NCBI GenBank assembly: GCA_012064385.1
Contig: QRDG01001831.1
Coordinates: forward strand, 655,435 to 719,434
Origin: Puccinellia tenuiflora
Taxonomy: Eukaryota; Streptophyta; Magnoliopsida; Poales; Poaceae
Reading direction: 5' to 3'
Length of the DNA stretch: 64,000 bases
Below the pieces are notes generated by a model. The model saw only the letters and a list, made by a program, of their open reading frames with translations. It searched no databases and had not been told where the DNA came from. Below, piece after piece: positions 46,336-55,760 of this stretch (its first letter is position 1; every line of letters begins with the position of its first letter). The position numbers and the translations under genes were made by a program.

Positions 46336-48750
46336 AAATGGTACACTAATCATTATCCATACTGGTGATTTTTGTTTGCTTGCAAACACATGAAATCTCT
46401 TTAGGTTACCTCTTGATTCCTCGGAACCTTTCTACAGTTCTACTAAAATTTCTGACAGAAACGAAAACATTTCTGACACCAAACCGGCCAAGCCCCAAGG
46501 TATCGTCAATTTCCGTATAGGACCAAGACCTCCGTTGTCTCACTCACACGGTCACACCGCTACGGCCTCCCCGAGGCGAGCGGAACAAGTAGGCATTGAC
46601 TTGGCCGGCTTCCAGAAGGCGAACGTGTGGTGGCCGGTGATCCGTGGTCGTGCCGACGTCGTGGGGGCTCCGTGCGAAGCTGGCCGCGTCCGCCTCCCGA
46701 CGGACGGACCAGTGGCTTTCCACCCGCAGCCGGCCACGCCCCTGCACGCAAGGCGCTCGACCGAATGCCCCGCCTGGATAGATGGGCACGCACATCCCGT
46801 GCCGACGCCAGCCGTCCAGGTCAGACGTTCCCGGCTGTCCAGGCCAACCTCAACCTCACCTCACCTGTTGTCGCTTTCATATTCTGCTCGAGTGGTCGAA
46901 TGTGTCCCTGTCGACGAATCACCGTGAGCCACCTCGGTAGGTCGCGGAACTGTCGCTTTGCTGTCGTGTCAAGAACTAGCACCAGCTGGAGGAACGGTTT
47001 AGTCGTCAGTTCTATGGTTTGGATCTGCTTGGCCTAGAATGGGTTAATCTTTGTACTGTCTGTCGAGTTGGTCCATGTGTTAGCAGCAACTTTTCGTCGG
47101 AGAAAACTTAATTTACTGACATGGTAAAGCAGGTTCAGACTCCAAGTAGGCTTCTCTTCTTTTTGCGAAGATAAAACTTTTTTTACTGACATGGTAAAGC
47201 AGGTTCAGACTCAAGTAGGCTTCTCTTTCTTTTTGCGAAGATAAAACTTTTTTTACTGACATACTAAAACAGGTTCAGACTCCAAGTAGGTTTCTCTTTG
47301 TTTCGCCATACAGTTCGACGATTCCGGAGCTAAATGGGTTTTCACTTCGGAGTGATGGCTGATTTTGCAACTATGTGAAACGAGCACACTGTGTCAATTT
47401 GCTCTTGTATACTGCTGAACTAAGAATAAAAGTTTTTTGGTGTTATGTACCAAAAGAGAGTGAGGAGCAAACTCAGGAGCCAGGTCTGAAGTGTAAGTAT
47501 CCAGGTGGTTATGTGTCAGCATCCTTATTTAGTTTCTTGTTCAATTTCCATGTAACTGTTTTTCTCAGTTTTGTGGCAAGGGACCGGTGTTCCTATTACT
47601 CAGTCAGTCTTGTTTCTAAAAGTGAAAATAAGAGTTATATGGGAATTTTGATCCTATGAATTTTTCTTAGCTAGCTCTCGTAAATCTGTAGCACGACACA
47701 TCCATTGGTGCTGAAGATGACACCACATAATAGTAGGTACAGTCTATCTGTTAGACTATGCTCGTCAGTGCTAGGACACTGATGCCTCTCTTATCAATTT
47801 GCAAGAAGCACGTACAGCTACACTTTGTTTTGGTCATCGTGGTGGGCGTCCCTACTTGTCAAGAACATGTGAGAAACCCTTCCACTAACTGTGTCCCATC
47901 ATCACGAGTGTATACGTACTAACAGGCCTTCACTGCAGCTTCCGAATACCCATGCTCTTCGTGAACCACAAGCACCACTGAATTATTACTTCTTCGCTAT
48001 TTGTTGGTAAATATGGGAAGTGGTCATGTATATGGAGATTAATAATTCGTTCTATGAATTATGCATCTATTCGAACAACTGATTTTTATCTTCCAAGTGT
48101 TCAAATCCACCGTGATCAGATATTCAGATTGCTGAATATTCAGTGCTCTGTCTGTCTTTAGGACCTGAGAGATCACCCTGCTCTCTACAGATCAAGGAGC
48201 TTTAAATGTTAGTCATCTTACCTTGAAATGGTTGTCATAGACGTGATTTTCTATGTTAGAAAGATTAGCTCAATAGCATGGTTACTTGTCTGAAATCAGG
48301 ATGATCCCTTTTTAGCAAATAAGGGTTATCCGTAATCACATTCTAGTATGAAACCTGAGCTAATGCTATCAATGATACACAATAATACCAAAACAGAGTC
48401 TAGATTACTGTCCGTATAACCAGAAGAATGTTTGTTCTGCATCTGATTATCCTGGTTGCCAAAGGGTTTGTACTATGATATGCTATGCTGGAGCATATGG
48501 CTTGGTTATGTGGGTGCAATTTGGCAATCTAGCACTTTCAAACTTGAGGGCTGAGTGGCTGCTGCTATCTGCCATAACAGAACAACTCTTGCATCATTTG
48601 ATTAGGGATATATCAATTATAAAATATATGCAGGTTGATATTCTAGCTGTAATCCACACCATTCAGTAGTGCATGATCCACTTGTTACTCCACTGACCAA
48701 TATTGCGACAAGATTGTAGTAATTGGAGAATATCACAAGCTGATCAAGCC
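46336..48750. other. Upstream region of the peroxidase gene
   Basis: The left part to about 46520 belongs to the diverged repeat block. A GC-rich stretch at 46535-47040 has overlapping frames on both strands and no recognised domain. A 70-bp tandem repeat lies at 47112-47305. The rest looks like ordinary intergenic DNA. Confidence 0.5.
47112..47305 (+). repeat. 70-bp tandem repeat, about 2.8 copies
   Basis: Units start with TTTACTGACAT at about 47112, 47182 and 47252 and share AGGTTCAGACTC and AAGTAGG. The third copy is the most diverged and incomplete. Confidence 0.93.
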
Positions 48751-48757
48751 TATATAA
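48751..48757 (+). promoter_or_regulatory. TATA box of the peroxidase gene
   Basis: TATATAA lies 69 bases before the chosen ATG, giving a short leader if transcription starts about 30 bases downstream. Confidence 0.65.
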
Positions 48758-48819
48758 TGAACGATATGGTTACATGATTGACACAACTAGAACTGTTGGC
48801 GATAACCCTTGCTCAGGAC

Positions 48820-50312
48820 ATGGTAGCATCAGAAATAGCTGTTATTTTCTTTGTATGGAATGCTTTGCTTGGAGGTTCTGTCGTCCAAAGCCAAGGACTT
48901 CAGAGAGGATTCTACGACTCCATCTGTCCTGATGCGGAGGATATAGTGAGGTCTACTGTCGAAAAGTATTACAACAATGATGCCACCATTGCCCCAGGCT
49001 TGCTCAGGCTGCACTTCCATGATTGTTTTGTCCAAGTTAGTTTTATAAATGCGTGATCTCATCTCTATTACTTCATGTTTCGGTACTCATGTTGTTACTC
49101 GGATTCCATTCTATTTTCTCCATTTTACTTTGCAAAAGATGGAAATGCATACTACATATAACAAGCCATTGGGGACGAAAGGACCTCAAGTGTCTGACAT
49201 ATGTTTCTGCTCGCATGATATGTAGGGATGTGATGCTTCTGTTTTGATTTCTGGAGCATCATCTGAAAGGACTGCCCCACAGAATTTTGGTCTTAGGGGA
49301 TTTGAAGTGATAGATGATGCCAAATCCCAGTTGGAAGCCACATGCCGTGGGGTGGTGTCTTGTGCTGACATACTGGCCCTCGCCGCACGTGATTCTGTTG
49401 ATCTGGTGAGTCTGTAACCATGCAAGTTTTTTGCTGAATTATTGCTATGAACTCTTCACTCTTTGACAAAGAGCCTGATGACTGAATTTCCTGTTTGTCA
49501 TTATAATTCAAGAGTGGTAACTGACTTGCTCATTGCACATTTTGTACCGACTGTAAGACCGGTGGGCCAAGCTGGCCAGTACCTCTTGGACGAAGAGACG
49601 GGAGAATCTCATCAGCTTCAGATACAAGGGCCTTGCCATCTCCCGCCGATACTGTATCAGTTCAGAGGCAAAAGTTTGCAGCTCAAGGCCTGACTGACCA
49701 TGACCTTGTAACACTAGTTGGTAATCTTCCTTTCTCCTTGATACACATGCATCATACATTGATACATAGTCTTCATCATTTTTCATATTTACATTGTTCG
49801 GCGTACCGTAGTGGAATACAATCTACTATTCTCGGTGAAAAATGCTATGAAATTCAGAACTGACAACACGAACCTGTCGACACTCTGCAGGTGCTCACAC
49901 CATCGGGCAGACGGACTGCGGGCTCTTCCGGTACCGTCTGTACAACTTCACGAGGACGGGCAACGCGGACCCCTCGATCAGCCCGTCCTTCCTGCCGCAG
50001 CTGCGCGCGCTGTGCCCGCCCAACGGCGACCCGTCGCGGCGGGTGGCGCTGGACAGGGACGGCGCGGGGTCGTTCGACGCGGCCTTCTTCAAGAACGTGA
50101 GGGACGGCAACGGCGTGCTGGAGTCGGACCAGCGGCTGTGGGGTGACGAAGCGACGCAGGGCGTGGTGCAGAAGTATGCCGGCAACGTCCGTGGCCTCTT
50201 CGGGCTCCGGTTCGCCTACGAGTTCCCCAAGGCCATGGTGAGCCTGGGCAGCGTCGCCGTGAAGACCGGGCGGCAGGGTGAGATCAGGAGGAAGTGCTCC
50301 AGGATCAACTGA
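48820..50312 (+). CDS. Class III secretory peroxidase (4 exons, 326 aa)
   Basis: Exons are 48820-49035, 49226-49405, 49558-49720 and 49891-50312, summing to 981 nt in frame. Residues 1-25 are a signal peptide. The distal heme site is LRLHFHDCFVQ (Arg63, His67), followed by GCDASVLI; VVSCADILALAARD is in exon 2, GGPSWPVPLGRRDGR in exon 3, and the proximal His is in VGAHTIG (about His189). All eight structural cysteines are visible. Intron positions (after CFVQ, after DSVDL, within VGAH) are the ancestral class III pattern. The enzyme oxidises phenolics with hydrogen peroxide in the cell wall or vacuole and acts in lignification and defence. The ATG at 48820 is the first in frame that gives a clean signal peptide. 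Exon 4 is much more GC-rich than exons 1-3, common in grasses. The third acceptor (CTGTAAG) is pyrimidine-poor, but the protein fits. No break is seen. Confidence 0.95.
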
Positions 50313-50671
50313 GAGTCTCTGAAATTTATGTGTGATATAGGGTGGTACGATGCTTGGACGTGTGTAACGTGTCCAAATAACTTTGTTATGTGAGTCTGGA
50401 GGAAGTTCTCTGCTCCATGATCAGTTGAGGATTGATTGATAGGGAGATGTGATGCTTGCAATAAGCCTGTGAATCCGTGGGCAGGATGTATGGCTGAATC
50501 ATTCCTGGTGACTTCGAACTTTGGTTGTCAGTTTTTCCTCTCCCTTTTCTTCTGCGTGTCGGGGCTTGTTTTGTTCGAGAATTGCGTGCCTGAGATGCAC
50601 TGTGATTTCGTAGGGTACAGAAGAGACGATGTAAATATAGATAAGATCCTGTGAAAAGAGATACAACAAAA
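50313..50671 (+). other. Peroxidase 3' region and spacer
   Basis: Likely 3' UTR and spacer. No ORF with domains is present and no canonical AATAAA was identified. Confidence 0.45.
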
Positions 50672-50743
50672 GGGCATTTGGTCTAGTGGTATGATTCTCG
50701 CTTAGGGTGCGAGAGGTCCCGAGTTCAATTCTCGGAATGCCCC
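50672..50743 (+). tRNA. tRNA-Pro, anticodon AGG
   Basis: A 72-nt cloverleaf: acceptor stem GGGCATT/AATGCCC with discriminator C, D arm TGGTCTAGTGGTA, anticodon stem TCTCGC/GCGAGA with loop TTAGGGT (anticodon AGG, reading CCU), and T arm CCGAG-TTCAATT-CTCGG. A T run follows at once (50747 onward) as Pol III terminator. The GTTC core of the B box is present as AGTTCAATTC. There is no intron, and CCA is not encoded, as usual in nuclear genes. Sequence and stems look fully functional. Confidence 0.96.
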
Positions 50744-50746
50744 ATA

Positions 50747-50755
50747 TTTTTTTTG
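50747..50755 (+). terminator. Pol III terminator of tRNA-Pro
   Basis: An uninterrupted T run directly downstream of the tRNA. Confidence 0.85.
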
Positions 50756-50988
50756 TATTTTCCACTGCTGTCTGTCTTTTTTTTCAGCGAACACAATGAG
50801 GCCAAGCTGTAATGGCCACCTCGTCCCTACCAAGCACCAACGCAACAGGAGATTCCCGATCTCAGCACAGAAATTACACTAGTGTCGCTACACAGGAGAG
50901 CTCTGCTCATCTACATCTACATGGTGTCATCTGTCGTGGCGCACTCGAAAATTCTTCACTTTCCTCGCCTTGGACGCTGGAGCTGAAT

Positions 50989-51735
50989 CTACTGCGTCTG
51001 GTGCGGCGGCAGGAACGGCAGCCCGCGGCGAGCCCGCTTCATGAGGTTATACTCCACCAGCCTCGCCACGTCCGGCACGATCTCCCGCACGCCCTCCAGC
51101 GCGCCGAACCGCTCCGCCCACGCCGCCACCAGCGGCGTCCTCGCCGGGTCGATCGTCCTCACGCCGCACATGGCCTCCGACGCGCGCAGCCACCCGATGA
51201 ACCCGCCAAGCACCACGTCAACCAGCCCCACCGCCTCCCCGCCGAAGAACTCCTTCTCGCCGAGCACCCCCTCGAACGTCTCCAGCACGGCCACGACCTC
51301 CCCCGCCGCCTCCACCCGCTCCTCCGCCGTCTTCCCGCCGTAGACCGGGACCCACGTGGGCAGCAGCTTCTGGTCCACGTAGGCGGCCCAGAAGCGGGCC
51401 GCGGCGCGCCCGTGCGGGTCGTCGGAGCAGGAGGAGAGGAGACGCGGGTGGATGTCCGGGAACGCCTCGTCAACGTACTCCAGGATGACCAGCGACTCGG
51501 CGACGGGCCTGCCGTGGTGGACGAGCACGGGCACCTTGCCGCCGTGCGCCGGGTTGGAGGCGAGGAGGAGCCGGCTCTTGGTCCCGTCGCCGAAGAGGTC
51601 CTCCTCCACGTACGTGTAGGGGACGCCCTTGAGGTTCAGCGCGAACCGCGCGCGGAGCACGAACGGGCTCGACCAGAACCCCAGCAGCGTCAGCCCGGCC
51701 GCCTCTCCCTCGCTGGCTTCCGCCGCCTCCTCCAT
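50989..51735 (-). CDS. Tau-class glutathione S-transferase, single exon (248 aa)
   Basis: The N-terminal thioredoxin-like domain (about residues 15-93) has LLGFWSSPFVLRARFALNLK with the catalytic Ser in SSPF, NPAHGGKVPVLVHHGRPV and the glutathione-binding ESLVILEYVDE (Glu80-Ser81). The C-terminal helical domain (about 105-235) has ARFWAAYVDQKLLPTWVPVY and FFGGEAVGLVDVVLGGFIGW. The enzyme conjugates glutathione to electrophiles and herbicides in the cytosol. The ORF is one exon; many tau GSTs have one intron near the domain junction, so this is the less common form. It starts about 14 residues before the conserved core. It is convergent with the peroxidase and tRNA-Pro on the other strand. AT-rich TATA-like words lie at about 51799-51817. 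GC-rich throughout, with no break seen. Confidence 0.93.
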   Translation of the reverse strand: MEEAAEASEGEAAGLTLLGFWSSPFVLRARFALNLKGVPYTYVEEDLFGDGTKSRLLLASNPAHGGKVPVLVHHGRPVAESLVILEYVDEAFPDIHPRLLSSCSDDPHGRAAARFWAAYVDQKLLPTWVPVYGGKTAEERVEAAGEVVAVLETFEGVLGEKEFFGGEAVGLVDVVLGGFIGWLRASEAMCGVRTIDPARTPLVAAWAERFGALEGVREIVPDVARLVEYNLMKRARRGLPFLPPHQTQ

Positions 51736-52110
51736 TATTGTCGATCGAGTGCTGCGATCGATGATTCACAGACTGAGCCGAGAGTCGCCGCCGATAGAAT
51801 ATATGGGTTTTTAAAGGGTTGGTTGGGTGGATCTGGTGAGCGGGCAATGGCATCATCCCTCATGTGCGTGCATGTTCTGTGCTCGATCTCCATTAATTCG
51901 TCATGCGTGACGGCCGGTGAGTGTGGAGGTCATTGGATAATTGGTACTATCGGTGAGCTCATCAGATGCCTTTGGCGGCAGCCACTAGAGCTCAATCGGG
52001 TCAAGTCAGAACTAAGTTAACTTTTACTCATATGACAGTCATTTAGTTTTAGTTGCAAACAACTCGTGCACAGGTCTATATAACTGGAAAATTTCAGTTA
52101 CAACTCACGT
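51736..52110. other. GST upstream region and target of the Copia insertion
   Basis: Includes the presumed GST promoter. The right end has short GTTGCAA/GTTACAACTC repeats that continue after 61733, so the Copia element split a small repeat-rich stretch. Confidence 0.5.
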
Positions 52111-53581
52111 TGTGAAATCATGTGTGATGTGCAACATTGGCAAGTGATAAGTAGAACATTGATTTGGATACTTTGGGTGATATGGATACTTGTGTGGTGT
52201 GAGTTGTGTTAAACTTACCCTGAGTCAAGTCGTGGACTTGTGCTCGTACTGGTTATTTGTTGTGTTCGCTTTCAGGTGTTGCCGGAGCTGAAGGAACGTG
52301 GTCGATGACAGGATCGAGGGACAAAGCTTGGGAGAAGCTGAGGTCGAGGGATCAAGGTCATGCGAGGCGTTCATACGAGGGAACAATGGAAGTGAAGGCT
52401 ACGATGATCCGGAAGGGCACCGGTTTGTCGTATATGGTTTGTACCGGAGATGTACGGTATTGAGGATGACACTCAACATATTGGTCGAGTTCTGAGATTC
52501 TGAAGACGTCACGAGGAGCGAGGCGTCGCAAGGAAAAACGGTGATCGACTGTCACCATGCTAAATGCTAAGCAGAGCATTTGTGATTAGTGCATGCTATT
52601 GTATCATGCGCATGCACGTAGAGCAGCATGCATGTATAAGCTAGCTGAGCTTGCTGATCATTGATCGATCATGTGCATGCATGTGTGTGTCATTAAGGAG
52701 AGCAGCAGCAAGGAGCCAAGCCAGCTTGTTTCAAGAAGCGATCGATGCATGTCAGCAGGGAGGCAAGCATGCAGGTGCATGCGTTGGTCAGCTGGATGGA
52801 CTGGCCAGCAGCAAGGAAATCATCAGACGACAGAGGACGTCTGTCCATAGGCGCGCGTGCAGAATTATTTCAGAGGCACGCGAGGCAGGTCGACTCGCCG
52901 CAGCACAGACAACGTCTGTGGTCGAGCGGGTGGAATCGGACGGTGTGACCCGGAGAAAGAAAAAACTGCACCAGCCGCCGTTTCCTTTTGGACCCGGTTT
53001 AGGGTTTGCCTACCTCTTTAAATAGAGGGGTATAGCCTAGGTTTTGAGTACGTTTCAGGAGAGGAACTCAGATTTAGATCTAGATTTATTTTGAGAGTTC
53101 TTGGATGCCGGCACGCATCTTCTGTAACGATCGACATCGTGGCAATAAAGTGATCTTTGGCGGTGTCATCTTTGGGCTTCTTTGATCTTGCTGAAATCTT
53201 CATATTAGATCTCTCTAATATTTTGCTACAGGTTTTTCACGAGATCAAGGGAAGTTTGTGGTGCGATTAATCTCTCTTTCTTGCTAATTCTCGAAATTAG
53301 GTTTAGATTGATTTTCGCAGTTTTCTGTCAGCTGTTACTATTTTGATCATATCTTTTGACTCGTAACTCCGATCGAGCTGATTCTTCTTGCGTTGGTTAG
53401 ATAATTTCCATACCTTTTATTTGAGTACTCAAACGCATTTTTTGGTTCAGTAGATCTTGAGATACATCTATTTTACCATCACGAACAGATTAGGGTTTCA
53501 GGGTTTGAAAGTTTGAAAAAGTTGTAATTTGCTTCCGCGCAATCATTCACCCCCCCTCTGATTGCCTATCTCGATCCCTCA
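52111..53581 (+). repeat. 5' LTR of the Copia element
   Basis: 1471 bp, with a TATA-like CTTTAAATAG at about 53016-53025. Identical by eye to the 3' LTR. Confidence 0.95.
53016..53025 (+). promoter_or_regulatory. Candidate Copia LTR TATA box
   Basis: CTTTAAATAG is followed by GGGGTATAGCC in the downstream half of the LTR. The position is plausible for the start of the genomic RNA, and the 3' LTR has the same site. Confidence 0.5.
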
Positions 53582-53583
53582 AT

Positions 53584-53595
53584 TGGTATCAGAGC
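53584..53595 (+). other. Primer-binding site of the Copia element
   Basis: TGGTATCAGAGC lies two bases after the 5' LTR, of tRNA-Met initiator type. Confidence 0.95.
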
Positions 53596-53640
53596 AAGGT
53601 CTTCTAATTCATCTTAACCGGTTGATTAGAATTGCTAGAC

Positions 53641-55760
53641 ATGGATAGGTATTCTACCAAACCCTGTGTTTTCGATGGTGTTGACTTTCAGTTCTGGAAG
53701 GCGAAGATGAAGGCATACATCATGGCGCAAAGCTACGCCATCTGGGAGAAAGTCGCCAAGCCCTACGAGCTTCCCGCAGACGATGCAATCACGCCAACAA
53801 ACTTGGGCCATGTGGAGAACAACTACAAGGCGAGGAACTACATCATCCAAGGTCTACAACGGAGTGACTTCGACCGTGTCTCTCACCTTGCATCCGCCCA
53901 TGAGGTATGGAACGCACTTTGTAGCTATCATGAAGGATCAAACTCAGTTAAGGAGGTGCGTCAGGACATGTACAAAAAGGAGTACATGAGGTTTGAGATG
54001 AAAATAGGTGAATCTTTGGATGAATTGTTTGCTCGCTTTAATAAGATTCTCAGCAATTTACGTGCATTAGGTGTTACCTATACTGATGCTGAGGCTTCTA
54101 GGCAGCTTTTGAATGCTTTAGATATGTCCATCTGGGAGATGAAAGTTACATCTATTAGAGAGTCTACTGTTATGAGCACACTTACACTTGATATCTTATA
54201 TTCAAAATTGAAGACTCATGAATTAGACATTCTTGCTAGGAGAACTAGTTCCAAATCAATTGCTCTTGTTACTAACCCTAACAACTCTAATGATGGTACT
54301 TCTTCACATTGCTATGCACTGTCTTCTTTGTCTCAACTAACCGATGAACAGCTAGAGCAATGCCCAGAAGAAGAACTGGCACTCCTCACCTCTCGTTTTT
54401 CACGTGCCCTACAAAATATTCGCTCAAGGAAGAGAGGTGGGAACAATGCTCCAAGATGCTTCGAATGTGGTGATCCCAGTCACTTTCGCCAGAGCTGCCT
54501 CAAGTTTTTATCCAAGATGGCGAAAGAGGGAGATAGGGATAATTCTGTCAAGGAGGACAAGAAGAATAAGCGCACCTACAACATCAAGAATAAGAAGAGG
54601 GGTGACTTTGCTCGAGCGGTGGCTCACAGTATCTTCTCGGTCATCAATGAATATGGTGAACCATGCTTGAGTGATGTGGACAATGAATCCGATGAAGATG
54701 ATGCAACCAAGGACAAGCGCAACATTAGTGGGATGTGTCTCATGGCTGGCAGCAAGAGCTCTACCTCTTGTGACGGAAATGACAGCGACAACGACAATGA
54801 GGTAGAACTTTCTTATGATGAATTACTTGAAAGTGCTAGTAAATTGAGTTCTTTGCTAGATCATGCCACTAAGAGAATTAAGAAATATGACTTGAAAGTT
54901 GCATCATTGAATTCTGAAATTATTAGACTTAAGTCCTTGATTCCTGATGATGATTCATGCAAGACTTGTAACTCTATCTATTCCGAGCTTACTTCTTTAC
55001 GTTCTATTCATGATGATACTCTTGATAAGCTCAGAATTGCACTAGAAAAGAATGAGAAACATGTTGTGCATAAACGGAAACAAATTAATGATGCTAGCAT
55101 GGATACTTCTGATTTGGTAGATACAACTTCCTGTGATAATTGTCATACTCTTGAATTGAAGTTGAAAGATGCAAATGCTAGAGTTTCTCATGTTGAAAAT
55201 GCTTTACATATCCATGAGTTTTTTCGTGCGCTAATTGTAAAAGTGGAAAACAAACCATGGATGCTGCTTGTGATAATTGTCTAGCTTTGTCTCATCAAGT
55301 TAACTATCTACAAGCTTCTTTGCAAAAGTTTTCTAGTGGACACAAAAATCTGAATATGATCTTAGATAAATCTAAAGTGAGTAAGAACAAGACAGGACTT
55401 GGTTTTGATGCTCATTCTCATTTTAAGTCTAATCCACCCACCATTGTTAAATCACTTGGTAATGGAATTTTTGAAACATCTAACAAGCCAACCAATGTGA
55501 TTTTTAAATCTGCCGGCATCATGTCTAATACTCCTACATCTAGTGCAAATGTAGCTCATACATCACATGGTAAACCTGAAAGTAGGTACCATTGCACTTT
55601 TTGTGATAAATCTGGACATCTCGTAGGTTCCTGTTTTAGACTAGCTAAACTTATTAAGAAAGAAAGAAAGCAAGCTAGATCTAATTATTTAAAGGCACAT
55701 TATGGTCATCATAATTCTGTTGCTCCTAAATTGTGCCTCCTAAATTTGTGCCTAGGGTGA
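53641..55760 (+). pseudogene. Copia gag, interrupted by a frame change
   Basis: ATG 53641 opens gag: a UBN2-type core (YSTKPCVFDGVDFQFWKAKM, EVWNALCSYHEG, SRQLLNALDMSIWEMKV), a zinc knuckle CFECGDPSHFRQSC, an acidic/basic linker and a coiled coil (about residues 395-440). The frame ends at TAA 55282-55284. The same protein continues in a second frame from about 55250 to TGA near 55760, with a second CCHC motif (CTFCDKSGHLVGSC). Gag would package element RNA. The first frame change lies between about 55235 and 55260; the second lies within 55729-55748, where a 14-base unit is followed by a 15-base copy. The overlap has no good slippery site at the first break, so mutation is likelier than programmed shifting. 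Confidence 0.85.

Noticed and set aside
46535..47037. Overlapping GC-rich frames on both strands upstream of the peroxidase
   Set aside because: Five frames overlap with no domain or splice logic; composition alone explains them.
50812..52020. 402-codon plus-strand frame across the GST
   Set aside because: It is antisense to the tau GST, whose domains are unmistakable. GC-rich codons leave the opposite strand open.
55742..55748. AAATTTG as a programmed -1 frameshift site between gag and pol
   Set aside because: It has the XXXYYYZ form in the right frame, but an adjacent near-duplicate of the same 15-base unit is one T shorter. That explains the shift as a simple one-base loss. The earlier frame change has no slippery site.
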